A stretch of DNA of 64,000 nt from Conchocele bisecta (GCA_029237695.1 CM055265.1:123092834-123156833); one strand, 5' to 3'. Shown: positions 10,399 through 20,592, counted from the stretch's first letter. Notes: a model not told the origin generated them from the letters alone. Numbers and translations: made by a program.

Positions 10399-11907
10399 CT
10401 AGAAATGTGGCCTGTCGGCACACGAATACCCCCACTGGCAGCCAAAGAAAACGAGGCATTTTTGATTATAAGCCATTTAGCCGAGCGTTAAGGTTTCAAA
10501 CGCATCAAGTCTGTGACCTTGACCCTGGGCATAGTGTGATAATCCATGCATCGGTGTAGAAGACATAGAGCGGAAGGGAATTTCAATAGGTTTGACCTTT
10601 GACCTTCAACTATGACCTTGACCTTGGACGTAGGTGCGTGGTTATTGATCGCGACACACCTTCTCATCCTGAGAAACATTTGTGCCAAGGCATTTGATAA
10701 TCCATGCATCGGTGTAGAAGATATAGAGCGGAAGGGAATTTCAAAAGGTTTGACCTTTGACCTTCAACTGTGACCTTGGACGTAGGTACGTGGTTATTGA
10801 TTGCGACATACCTTCTCATCATGAGAAACATTTGTGCCAAGCCATTTGATAATCCATGCATCGGTGTAGAAGATATAGAGCGGAAGGGAATTTCAATAGG
10901 TTTGACCTTTGACCTTCAACTGTGACCTTGGACGTAGGTGCGTCGTTATTGATCGCGACACACAAACTCATCATGAGAAACATTTGTGCCAAGCCATTTG
11001 GGAATTTCAATATTTTTGACCTTTGACCTTCAACTGTGACCTTGACCTTGGACGCAGGTGCGTGGTTATTGATCGCGACACACCTCATCCTGAGAAACAT
11101 TTGTGCCAAGCCATTTGATAATCCATGCATCGGTGTAGAAGATATAGAGCGGAAGGGAATTTCAATAGGTTTGACCTTTGACCTTCAACTGTGACCGTGG
11201 ACGTAGGTGCGTGGTTAGCAATTTGATAATCCTGCATCGGTGTAGAAGACATAGAGCGGAAGGGAATTTCAATAGGTTTGACCTTTGACCTACAACTGTG
11301 ACCTTGACCTTGGACGTAGTTGCGTGGTTATTGATCGCGACACACCTTCTCATCGTGAGAAACATTTGTGCCCAGCCATTTGATAATCCATGCATCGGTG
11401 TAGAAGATATAGAGCGGAAGGGAATTTCAATAGGTTTGACCTTGACCTTGGACGTAGGTGCGTGGTTATTGATCGCGACACACCTTCTCATCATGAGAAA
11501 CATTTGTACCAAGCCATTTGGGAATTTCAATATTTTTGACCTATGACCTTCAACTGTGCCTTGACCTTGGACATAGGTGCGTGGTTATTGATCGCGACAC
11601 ACCTTCTCATCATGAGAAACATTTGTGCCAAGCCATTTGATAATCCATGCTTCGGTGTAGAAGATATAGAGCGGAAGGGAATTTCAATAGGTCTGACCTT
11701 TGACCTTCAACTGTGACCTTGACCTTGGACGTAGGTGCGTGGTTATTGATCGCGACACACCTTCTCATCATGAGAAACATTTGTGCCAAGCCATTTGATA
11801 ATCCATGCATCGGTGTAGAAGATATAGAGCGGAAGGGAATTTCCAACAGACCGACAGACAAGCTGACTCCTAATACACCCAACAAATTTTGTTTGTGGGG
11901 GTATAAT
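10399..11907. mobile_element. Helitron-like element with about 8-unit minisatellite
   Basis: The left end is CTAGAAATGTGG plus an inverted GTGGCC/GGCACAC stem. The body has about eight units of roughly 110-175 bp, each with 'gaccttggacgtaggtgcg', 'tggttattgatcgcgacac', 'catcatgagaaacatttg' and 'atccatgcatcggtgtagaag'. The right end is 'gaccgacagacaagctgact' then the hairpin 'acccaacaaattttgtttgtggg'. Several units are truncated (for example at 10990 and 11215). All ORFs here are repeat translations. Confidence 0.7.
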
Positions 11908-11919
11908 TACGCACTTTTT

Positions 11920-12254
11920 TCTGTAGCAATGTACCCCCGAAGAAAACCCTCTTCCCGGGGATAACTTCCCCTAGGAGGAAAAAGTTTGTTAGAAGAATCG
12001 TCTTCCTATATATACTAACGTCGTAGCCTCAGGGAGAACTCTTTTTGAGACTTGTTCGTGAAAAATCAATATAACGCCGTATTATATGACACTACCCCCA
12101 AAACTTTTACCAAGCCCCATTTTTCTGTAGCAATATACCCCCGAAGAAAACCCTCTTCCCGGGGATAACTTCCCCTAGGAGGAAAAATAAGTTTGTTGGA
12201 AGAATCGTCTTCCTATATATACTAACGTCGTAGCCCCAGGGAGTACTCTTTTTC
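11920..12254 (+). repeat. Two tandem 5' leader repeats (200-bp offset)
   Basis: 'tgtagcaatgtacccccgaa' through 'ggagaactctttttgag' (about 11926-12056) repeats at about 12126-12254. The pair lies just upstream of the duplicated ORF, as tandem promoter units do in some retroelements. The promoter role is inference. Confidence 0.6.
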
Positions 12255-12256
12255 AG

Positions 12257-13092
12257 GTTGATAAGAGACTAGGTTTCGTCGTTGTACAAGACACTTCTTG
12301 TTTGAGCACCGAGCTGTTAGGATGTCGCTAATTAGCACTCTGGACGCCGTGTTCACCATTTTGAAGCCACTGATGCCAGAGGGGGTAAATGCCAAACCGT
12401 TGTATCGTATACATCACGGACATAAAACATTTACCCTAGAGGTCAATTGGTGTTTGAAACCACAGCAGACTACCATCACCGCTGCTGTGAAGAAACACAA
12501 GAGATCTCGTCGATCGAGGAAGGTTACTGGGATCGAGAAGGCTCCTCTAGGGGAGCCACGCTCATCCGGCAACGGCCCTTCTCAGGGCCCCTCGACGACA
12601 ACACACACCACTGTCGAGCCAGCACCTATGATGCCACTGACACCGACGACTCCTCCACGACGGGTGGAACAGAGGTTGATAAGAGACTAGGTTTCGTCGT
12701 TGTACAAGACACTTCTTGTTTGAGCACCGAGCTGTTAGGATGTCGCTAATTAGCACTCTGGACGCCGTGTTCACTATTTTGAAGCCACTGATGCCAGAGG
12801 GGGTAAATGCCAAACCGTTGTATCGTATACATCACGGACATAAAACATTTACCCTACAGGTCAATTGGTGTTTGAAACCACAGCAGACTACCATCACCGC
12901 TGCTGTGAAGAAACACAAGAGATCTCGTCGATCGAGGAAGGTTACTGGGATCGAGAAGGCTCCTCTAGGGGAGCCACGCTCATCCGGCAACGGCCCTTCT
13001 CAGGGCCCCTCGACGACAACACACACCACTGTCGAGCCAGCACCTATGATGCCACTGACACCGACGACTCCTCCACGACGGGTGGAACAGAG
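12257..13092 (+). repeat. 418-bp tandem duplication, about 99.5% identical
   Basis: 12257-12674 and 12675-13092 are direct copies. I see only two differences (ttcaCcatt/ttcaTtatt style change near 12356/12774 and ctaGag/ctaCag near 12439/12857). The junction is CAGAG|GTTGATAAG. The first copy of the ORF runs into the second at this junction and stops soon after. Confidence 0.85.
12298..12690 (+). pseudogene. Truncated first copy of the unrecognised ORF
   Basis: The 130-residue ORF is the N-terminal part of the ORF at 12716-13531. It ends a few codons past the tandem-duplication junction. The coding start is probably the internal ATG (MSLISTLDAV), because the upstream residues come from the leader. 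It can only make a truncated protein, so it is likely non-functional or a regulatory leftover. Confidence 0.55.
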
Positions 13093-13531
13093 TCCGGAGG
13101 CGAGCCCCTCGGGGAGCGCCAGCATGAGCCTGGACGAGCTAAACTCGTCCCGGGAAATGCAACCGGACTCCGACAGTGACGACGAGTGGCACGATACGTC
13201 ACCCGTCGTCCCACAGCCGCCTAGACGAACACCGGAACCAGCCAATACATCAATCGCCGGCACATCGACCGGCCGTTTCGACTACGACTGTGACTACAAC
13301 GGACCAGAGATCAACAAAATTGAGCTGCCGCCATCTACTGCCAGGAAGCACCATTTCATCATCGGAAACACGTCGACAGGACCCGTACGAGCCATCGTTT
13401 ACCCGACAACCGTCACGGATATCAACGGATATCTCCACAAGGGATATCTGACCTGCACCTTCCGTGGCGGAAATCTCCAGGGAGAGATACTATCAACATC
13501 AGATCAGCAGCGAGAACGTCCGCGCGGTTAG
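12716..13531 (+). CDS. Unrecognised ORF, likely from a mobile or multicopy element
   Basis: The 271-residue frame starts as MFEHRAVRMSLISTLD; the natural start is probably the second Met. The N-terminal 60 residues are mixed hydrophobic with YRIHHGHKTFTL. Next comes a Lys/Arg-rich patch (KKHKRSRRSRK), then a long Ser/Pro/Thr-rich acidic stretch, and a C-terminal part with GNTSTGPVRAIVYP and KGYLTCTFRGG that looks folded. Base composition is clearly GC-richer than the flanks. A +1 shift near 13510 would extend the C-terminus (SSENVRAVRKR...) to a stop at about 13597, so the present stop may be a frameshift. No domain is recognised; basic-patch-plus-disorder suggests nucleic-acid binding, but this is a guess. 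AATAAA at 14197-14202 could end its transcript. Confidence 0.5.
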   Translation: MFEHRAVRMSLISTLDAVFTILKPLMPEGVNAKPLYRIHHGHKTFTLQVNWCLKPQQTTITAAVKKHKRSRRSRKVTGIEKAPLGEPRSSGNGPSQGPSTTTHTTVEPAPMMPLTPTTPPRRVEQSPEASPSGSASMSLDELNSSREMQPDSDSDDEWHDTSPVVPQPPRRTPEPANTSIAGTSTGRFDYDCDYNGPEINKIELPPSTARKHHFIIGNTSTGPVRAIVYPTTVTDINGYLHKGYLTCTFRGGNLQGEILSTSDQQRERPRG

Positions 13532-14196
13532 AAAACGGATTCACCACTCAAGCAAGAATTACGGCGACGGGTCGGCAGAATTTGAGTCCGTAATGTGAAG
13601 ACCTGGGCGGAAGAAAGGCGGCATCGATCTCGGGGCTAGGATATCCATGGAAAGACCACCAATCACCACGGTGAACTAGGCGGCTGATCAACATACACGG
13701 CGGCCGTGCTCCGGATTACTGCGCGAAATTAGGTCACCAAATTGGTGGCCGCCAGCAGTAATCCATTCTGCACATTTGTCTCTGGGGCCCTAAGCCCGCG
13801 AACTGGTTCTACCCAGATTGCACAATTTCAAAAATCCCATTCGGCCCAAGTTTTTATTCCGCCTTTTGCGGACGGCGTGCAAGTCCATAGAGACAGTGCG
13901 GCCGTTAAACGTAAGCAAGCGTTGTACAATCAATTGTATATTGTGTTCAATAAGCGTCTGAGTGATACGGATCAGATTGAATGTCGTAAAAATCATAGTA
14001 AATTGGAGTCGTTGTTTTTGTCAAAAATACTAACCCCATATGGGGCTACGACGTGATATTTCCAATTTATGTATTGTCAGGAAACATTATGTCATGGTAA
14101 TGAATTGTTTCTTCGGTAATAAATGTGGAACGATGACGTGCGGCCCTGCGATGCCGTGAATGCCTCCCGATCCAGAAAAGGGCACACTTGATTTTC

Positions 14197-14202
14197 AATA
14201 AA
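14197..14202 (+). terminator. AATAAA polyadenylation signal
   Basis: AATAAA lies about 600 bp past the ORF's extended stop, followed by a T-rich 'gtctttcg'. Between 13600 and 14195 there is a short plus ORF (13742-14056, 104 residues) that I do not recognise. From 14230 to 14540 the DNA is AT-rich with no feature I can name. Confidence 0.4.
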
Positions 14203-14539
14203 AGTCTTTCGATATGGATATAATACCGATAACATTACCGGGCTGTACGGACCAGGAAGCGATTACCAAAACTAATATAATTACGAGACAGTTCTCACCT
14301 AGAAAAAAAACATTCCCCGTCATAGCCTTAAATACTTAACAGGCTCAGTACATAATTCTGCTATAAACTACCGTAAACGGACTCACCTAAAATTGAAGTA
14401 TTAATTAATTAATTGATTGATCGCCTCCATGCAAATATCCCTAATTACGACCTACTGTACAAACCATATACTTTGCCGATAATACCTTGTAAGCTGTAAA
14501 ATATTTAATTAAACTGACACTTACTTGCTATTGTCCCGC

Positions 14540-14820
14540 AACTCCCATCTTGGGCGACATGTATATATTACTCCGTCTGCACCATATCACGGAAACTATC
14601 CACCATGTCAAAATACCGACAGTGGACACACATTCTCCCCACAGCGAGTTGCGTACCAACCGTGACATATATAGTCCCCCCACCCCCCTTCCCGCCAAAT
14701 TCAAATTGACGATCTCGGGACGATCTCGGAGTATTTATAAGAGACACGGCCCTACGTTGGGCGCCACAAGTAACATGAAGAGAAACAGGAGCTGTATGAG
14801 AACAGCATAGCTCGACTACG
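14540..14820 (-). mobile_element. Diverged TRIM relative (PBS and PPT present)
   Basis: On the minus strand TGGCGCCCAACGTAGGGCC (14766-14748) is a primer-binding-site match for a tRNA-Lys-like 3' end. About 80 bp further lies the purine tract AAGGGGGGTGGGGGG, followed by TGTCACGG at 14667, which matches the LTR start of the element at 15476-15877. The LTR sequence beyond is different and I see no tRNA-like block in it. It is therefore a sister family or a decayed copy. Confidence 0.55.
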
Positions 14821-15498
14821 AGGGTTGTCGATGTACACATATGTTAAATGTAGGTCATGGTCAAATATAGGTCAGGGGTTGTTGATGTACATCACTAGGA
14901 GATGAAGTTGTCCAAGTATGGTTGGCGTAGGGCCAGGAGTATTCCATATACAAGGTTGACTAAAAACCTTAATCAAGGGGAATTAAGTAAGTAATTCAAG
15001 AGGAAATATAAGTGAAGGTCAACTATATATCAGGGGTTATTGATGTACATCCCTCTGAGAAATAGTTGTCCAAGTATGGTGTCTGTATGCACAATAGTAT
15101 TGCATCTGCAAGCTTGACTAAAAACCTTAAGCAAGGTTGACTAAAAACCTTAACCAAGGGGAATAAACTAAGTAATTCAAGGTTAAATGTAGGTCAAGGT
15201 CAAATATAGGTCAGGGGTTGTTGATGTACATCACTAGGAGATGAAGTTGTGCAAGTATGGTTGGTGTAGGGCCAGGAGTATTCCATATACAAGCTTGACT
15301 AAAAACCTTAACAGTGACTAAAAACCTTAACCAAGGGGAAATAACTAAGTAATTCAAGAGGAAATGTAGGTCAATGTCAAATATAGATCAGGGGTTATTG
15401 ATGTACATCCCTATGAGATGAGAAAAGGTTGTCCAAGTATGGTGTCTGTATGCACAATAGTATTCCATCTACAAGTGTCACAGGCTGAGAAAAATGTG

Positions 15499-15571
15499 CT
15501 CCGGCCCGGGGCTCGAACCCGGGACCTCTGGTTTACCATACCATCACTGTAACCGACTGAGCCAGCCAGGC
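15499..15571 (-). ncRNA. tRNA-like sequence in the 3' LTR
   Basis: The stretch is 73 nt, the length of a tRNA. It carries A-box TGGCTCAGTCGG and B-box GGTTCGAGCCC, a T arm CCGGG/CCCGG with loop TTCGAGC, and loop ATGGTAA in the anticodon position (triplet GGT, with T33 present). A TTTTT run lies 7 bases downstream, which would stop Pol III. Some D-stem pairing is lost in this copy. It is not a normal tRNA gene because it lies inside a 140-bp LTR. Confidence 0.7.
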
Positions 15572-15760
15572 ACGAATACACACTTCCTCTCCTCAGTGAG
15601 TTACGTACCGCGACATACTTCCCCTCCAAATTGGAATTCGTGCCCGAATTCTATATTTAATTTGTCTCTGAATTCTATATATTTGGTACATTTTGGGTAG
15701 TATATATATCAGTCACGGTCCCTCGTTGGGCGCCAAATGTCACAGGGTGAGAACAATGTG

Positions 15761-15833
15761 CTCCGGCCCGGGGCTCGAACCCGGGACCTCTGGTTTACCG
15801 TACCATCGCTCTAACCGACTGAGCTAGCCGGGC
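15761..15833 (-). ncRNA. tRNA-like sequence in the 5' LTR
   Basis: Also 73 nt: A-box TAGCTCAGTCGG, B-box GGTTCGAGCCC, D stem GCTC/GAGC (4 of 4), anticodon stem 4 of 5, T stem 5 of 5, acceptor about 5 of 7. The anticodon position reads GGT, but position 33 is C. The downstream T run is broken (ATTGTT), so transcripts could read into the internal region. Confidence 0.7.
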
Positions 15834-16104
15834 ACGAATACACACTTCCTCCACTCAGTGAGTTACGTACCGCGACACAAGCTTGACTAAAAACCTTAAC
15901 CAAGGTTGACTAAAAACCTTAACCAAGGGAAATTAAATAAGTAATTCAAGGTTAAATGTAGGTGAAGGTCAAATATAGGTCAGGGGTTGTTGATGTACAT
16001 CACTAGGAGATGACGTTGTCCAAGTATGATGGGTGTAGGGCCAGTAGTATTCCATATACAAGCTCGACTAAAAACCTTAACCCTACATAAGCTCTACCTA
16101 TTCT

Positions 16105-16225
16105 TTGAATATTCGAGCTAAAAATGCACACACGACGCAGGGATCGCACCCGATACCTCTGGTTTACCATACAATCGCTCTACCGACTGAGCTAATCGTC
16201 CAGGAATACACACCTTCTCCCCATA
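16105..16225 (-). mobile_element. Diverged solo LTR with tRNA-like unit
   Basis: 'gagctaaaaatgcac' at one side and 'ggaatacacaccttctcccc' at the other match the TRIM LTR. Between them (about 16202-16132, minus) is a 71-nt tRNA-like sequence with TAGCTCAGTCGGTAGAGC and GGTGCGATCCC. No second LTR is seen. Confidence 0.6.
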
Positions 16226-16238
16226 GCAGGCACGGATA

Positions 16239-16271
16239 CAGGGGGGGGGGGGAACCGGACCCCCCCCCCGC
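16239..16271. repeat. G run followed by C run
   Basis: About 12 G, then a short spacer and 10 C: a small hairpin or a sequencing-prone site. From 16300 to 17150 I see no gene; there are only scattered 'atggccgcc' words. Confidence 0.6.
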
Positions 16272-17204
16272 ACCCGGCCAAAAAAACACCAGACCGCACT
16301 GATTATAATATTCGGTAACCAGTGGTTTTAACATAATTCAAGTATGCTTAATCCAAAATCAATCGGTAACCAGGATGGAATCTTTAGTTTTGACCTCCAT
16401 AATTGAAAACAAACACAACATGGCCGCCATTTACACACGATATGTACGACGATTTTCTAAAATATTTTTGTATGGACAATTTTGAAAGGAAAATCGACAG
16501 CTGTTATTATAATAACCATGTTGAGTTTATGTCATTTAATTAAGGAATACAAGCATGGGATGTTGAATTTACTGGGGTGAACAATACATTTGGTCGGTTT
16601 AAAGTACGGCGAATTACCGGGAATCTCGATGTACACGTATTTATAAGTAAAATATGACCCTGCACAACGTTGCAAAATAAATTAAGGGAAAACACTATTA
16701 GGAAAAGGGCCAAAGAAACCGACCAAGTGTATATAAAATCAAATGCTTATATCCAGTCGAGAACACTGTGTGAACTGTGTGTATGAATGATTATCCGAAT
16801 CCACACTCGTCATATATGACGTAGTACGGGTTTTTATTGGAGCGCTAGCTAAGTATTGTACAACCAACATCCAACATATGTTAGTCGCAGCACCTATTTT
16901 GCGGTTTGAACTTTTTGAAAAACACGGGTCCTATAAAATAAAATAGTTCCTTTTACTCAGAGGTTTACAGGTTGTGCCAGCAAGATCAGGACCTATAGCT
17001 GGTCTAAAAAAACAAATGGCCGTAAGGCCCCATTACATAAAGGTCCTCTCATGATGAGGCAACCAGGGCCTGGGGTCGTAGGAACAACCGTCCGGCAGGT
17101 CCTGCGACTTTTTGACATTAATTTAATGAAAGTTCATATGTAAACAAAAAACGGAAATTGTACATAGCTTTTCAGCATGTTTTTTTCACTTTTCACATCG
17201 GAAA

Positions 17205-17275
17205 GTGTAATGTCTGTTACCACTCAGTTGAACCGTCTCGGCGGAGAACGGTTTTCAAACTGAGTGGTAACAACA
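17205..17275. repeat. Palindrome 'ttaccactcagttgaaccgtctc'
   Basis: Arms 'gttaccactcagttgaaccg' and 'cggttttcaaactgagtggtaac' flank a GGCGGAGA loop. Similar palindromes are at 22395-22430 and 55355-55410, the last being the core of a TTAA-bounded MITE. Confidence 0.65.
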
Positions 17276-17409
17276 AATTTAATTCTATTTGGGTGGGTAG
17301 CAGGGGCACACCCAGTAGATTCGCCGGAACAATCTTAAATGATGCTTCCGGCCATGTGATTTTGGTACCTTCGGCATATTCTTAAAGTTACAGTTTTGTT
17401 TGTTTATAT

Positions 17410-17910
17410 TGGTTGTTTAATTTAACAACAAACAAAACGGCCTATCAAACGAGCTAATGGTCATGTAAGGCCTGGGAATAAATCCCATTTTAATCCTGTT
17501 GCATTGGGGGGGAAAATTCCCAAATGCGTACTCGTCGAATGGGCGGATGCCAATCCTGGCAGCATATTTTGAGAAATAATTGTGACAAAGTGGTTAACCG
17601 AAAAGCTGTGACAGGACGGACCGGGTCCAAACACTATATGCCACCCGTTTCTTCGAAACAAACCCGGTGGCATAAAAATTTATATTCAAGCCCAGAAATT
17701 AGAATTTAACCACCCGAACCTGGTTGCCAGGTCCATACCACACCAGTCCACTTGGCCCCTTCCCCTTCCCCTAAAATAGGCATTTAAAGAATAAATAGTA
17801 ATACTCATAGAAGGGGTTTAACAACCAAATCAACCGTCACATACAAAATAATCCAAAAGGACGTATGTGAGGGCCAAACCAGGTTTTCCAGTTTGCCATT
17901 GCGGGAAAAT
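17410..17910. repeat. SINE-like repeat split by a small Helitron-like element
   Basis: 'ggcctatcaaacgagctaatggtcatgtaaggcc' and 'cctggttgccaggtccataccacacc' match 48418-48720. Between them, 17521-17690 is a noisy copy of the minimal Helitron-like element at 37817-37973 ('gcggatgcc...gtggttaaccg...actatatgccacccg'). Confidence 0.6.
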
Positions 17911-18362
17911 TCCGGTAAAGGATGAACTATCGTTAAATGTACCCCATCGGCATTCTCCAACCTGACCACCCACTCTAAAGTTTACATTATAACATTGACG
18001 CGTTCAAAATGCCATAAGCCCATTTCTAAAGTCAACTCATAATATTATTTAGCAAGAAAAGAATTCAAATCTGGTGTGAAAGAAAATGCGGCATGATAAA
18101 AATAACCCAGTAACCAGTGTATTGTCAACCGAGGGCAGCATGTACATCGGTGTAATCAATTGTTCATGTTGGGTTTTTAATTCATTTAATCAACAAACTT
18201 GCAGACCAACCTCCTTTTTGGGGCATATGAAAGAAAACAAAAAAAAACTATTTATAAATTTCGGTGGTGTAATGTTTCAGGCATGATAAAGCGTGGTAAA
18301 TATTAAACAATGTCTGTGAGGGAAATTCATGGGCCCGATACCTTATAAATGGTGGTTGATAT

Positions 18363-18603
18363 TAACCCTCACTAACACAGGAGACGAAAAAGTGTCGTCT
18401 GATGTTTTTCATTTTTTACCTTAAATTAATTCTTAACAAAAAAAAACTTGGTTTTGGGCAGCACATGAGAGATCGTCTCCCGTGGAGTGGAGACGAGGCT
18501 ATATTGCTGCCTAAAACAGGTTTTTTAAGTCTGAGAAATATTAAAACTAAAACCATTTCCCAGCAGACGACCAAAATTTAATTAATCGTAGTAACGGGGT
18601 TAA
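18363..18603. mobile_element. TTAA-bounded MITE
   Basis: TTAACCCTCACTAAC at the left and GTAACGGGGTTAA at the right, with a hairpin-forming centre ('gatcgtctcccgtggagtggagacga'). It is of the same TTAA/CCCT type as the element at 29692. From 18610 to 19140 I see nothing I can name. Confidence 0.55.
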
Positions 18604-19149
18604 AAGTATTAATTGATTAAAATACAGAACACAACTTTTTATTGCCAAATATTGGGAACTTAGTAGTTTTAATTGGCCACACTTTATTTAATTGTCTGTG
18701 ATTCCTTATAACATGAGAAACCGATTTCTTGGATAAACTGATTACAAATTCAAACCAAATGGAAATTTTGAGATTTTTGCAACATAGTTTTCCAGACTGT
18801 TGGGTGAACGCGCTTTTTCCACTTCTTTAGGCTGATCTGGCTTTCTGATCATATAACGCACGTTAAATGAAAGGTCTATACTGTTGGAACGATGCTTGGA
18901 AAAGTTTATTGCTGAATGGCAAACGATGCAGATATCCCCGATCTTACAAGCGGGCACAAAAAATAAAGTATCAAGCCTCATTTAGCCAGGCAATAAATAA
19001 AAATAAAATGTGATTTTCTTAGGTTTAAATCACCAGCCCCCTGGATTTGTCGAGAAGTGATATATTTATTTCCAACACCATAAAGTTATTACAATGCTTT
19101 GATCAGCCATTTATTACTTTGAACAACAGAACAACAACCGAACGATCCT

Positions 19150-19505
19150 TGTAGCTATTAGATTTCATCAAAATTGCAAAGTATACTTATCTAGCAAAGT
19201 AATCTTTTTAATCAATTTATTTTCCTACCGAATTGCATTATTTTTTTATATAGAAACTATTAAACGACTGCATATAATTTGATGGGTATTAAAAGTATGC
19301 AGAAATTATTATACTGAATTTAATTTATTATTAATTAATTCACAGCCAAAATGGCCCGTGATAAATGTAATAAATTCAGTATAATAAAAATTAAATTAAA
19401 TTTAAATTTAGGCTTTAAATATAAATTTGAAAATTTCTTTCCAAATCTTTTCTCCGTCAAAAGTATACCTTTGCTAGATAAGTATACTTTGCCATGTTGG
19501 AGAAC
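19150..19505. mobile_element. Foldback MITE, family 1, degraded
   Basis: It has the AAGTATACTT arms and the 'cacagcc...aaatgg' hairpin of family 1. It carries duplicated or inserted bases, such as 'gaatttaatttattattaattaattcacagcc' where other copies read 'gaatttattacattatcacagcc'. Confidence 0.75.
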
Positions 19506-19859
19506 TAGGGAAATAACCGTAGGTGTACCCTATGAGCAACCCAATACTAGAAACACATAAATACATTTTGTGTTTTTGTAGTATCGGATTGCTACATGTT
19601 TACTTATTATTTCACAAGGATTTTAAGGCAATAAAATAAAAATATCAGCAGCCAATAAGCAATGGAACAAGATGTGACATTAATATTAACAAAGGTTAAT
19701 AAGACTGTTACTAAATATTGAGTTTGACGGACATCATTACTTCATGTTATTTATCCCTAAAGTAAACTAGCTATACACAATCGTTTTCAACTTAATGTTC
19801 AGAACTAATCTATTAAATCTTAGATGCTAGCACATCACTCAATAGAGTATGGAATGGAT

Positions 19860-20330
19860 TTTGTTTGTTTATTGGTGTTTTTAACGGCCTATTCAACAGC
19901 TCAAGGTCATTTAAAAGGGCTGGCCAATGGGTTTCCGGAACATTTACATTCGAAAAAAAGATAAATTTGAGGCTGTGAAATTATTTGAATAATCTGACCT
20001 GGTGCCAGGTCCATACCACACCCAGTCACTTTAGCCCCTTCCCCTAAAATTAGGAGTTATGAACAATCATAATACACAACGACATGGGATGATGAAACTA
20101 ATGAAGGGATTATAACTAGATTCACTGTCACATACAAAAAATTCCAGCAGACGTAAGTGAGGGGCCAAACCAGGGTTTTCTTCCTTTCCGGTTTGGGATT
20201 CCGGTAAGGATTGAACGTTTAAATTACCCATACGGCATTTAGCTCCCATCCTGCCCACCCACCCCTCTAATAGTTGGCATGGTTGAGTTGTAATCACATA
20301 CTAAATACACCATTACAACAAGGGCATCGT
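19860..20330. repeat. SINE-like dispersed repeat
   Basis: 'ggcctattcaacagctcaaggtcat', 'gacctggtgccaggtccataccacaccc' and 'ccggtaaggattgaac' match the repeats at 17410 and 48400 in the same order. No ORF is credible here. Confidence 0.6.
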
Positions 20331-20355
20331 TATCTACTAAAGCAAATCCCTAGAT

Positions 20356-20592
20356 GGGATTCCGCTGGGGTAAAAAAAAATCGCCACCTTACTTCAAAAA
20401 AAAATCAAAACAATTGGCGATAAAAAAATTACAAATTTTTGGGAAAAAAAAAACAAAAAAAAAGAGGAAAAAATTTTGTTTTTGGATTTTTTTTTTTCGA
20501 AAAATTGTAATTTTTTATTTTTTTCGTCAATTGTTTATTTAATTTTTATCGCCAATTGCGAATGTGGCGATCGCCTAGCGGAATCTCCCTGC
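20356..20592. mobile_element. AT-rich palindromic MITE
   Basis: GATTCCGCT...AGCGGAATC ends flank arms with 'aatcgccacc' / 'gtggcgatcgcc' and a long A/T-rich inverted centre ('caattggcgataaa' ... 'tttatcgccaattg'). A related AT-rich hairpin lies at 22005-22170. The short lysine/phenylalanine-rich ORFs here are artefacts of the A/T tracts. 20600-21540 shows no gene. Confidence 0.6.

Larger units (their letters stand above)
15476..15877 (-). mobile_element. TRIM retroelement with tRNA-like units in its LTRs
   Basis: Two direct repeats of exactly 140 bp (15476-15615 and 15738-15877, about 9 differences) start TGT and end ACA on either strand. Read on the minus strand, the 5' LTR is followed two bases later by TGGCGCCCAACGAGGGACC, a primer-binding site for a tRNA-Lys-like primer. 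The 122-bp internal region has no ORF and ends in the purine tract GGAGGGGAAGTA right before the 3' LTR. The host unit has CAAG on both sides; neighbouring units show the unoccupied site 'tacaagcttgac', so CAAG is a 4-bp target duplication. These are the hallmarks of a terminal-repeat retrotransposon in miniature. It must use proteins supplied in trans. Confidence 0.85.
14860..16090. repeat. Tandem array of alternating A/B units
   Basis: 'caggggtt(g/a)ttgatgtacatc' starts units at 14873, 15031, 15212, 15389 and 15981. Units 1, 3 and 5 carry 'actaggagatgaagttgt' and 'gtagggccaggagtattcc'; units 2 and 4 carry 'ccct(c)tgaga' and 'gtctgtatgcacaatagtatt'. Every unit ends with 'cttgactaaaaacctta'. 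The fourth unit is split by the TRIM at 15476. Confidence 0.8.

Noticed and set aside
10480..11885. Family of short minus-strand proteins
   Set aside because: They are translations of the tandem units, with the same text in each unit and arbitrary ends.
10399..11907. CRISPR array
   Set aside because: Units are 110-175 bp, degenerate along their whole length, with no short constant repeat and unique spacers, and the DNA is animal.
15499..15833. Two ordinary tRNA-Thr genes
   Set aside because: Both tRNA-like units lie at the same place inside 140-bp repeats with PBS, PPT and target duplication, and the acceptor stem is imperfect.
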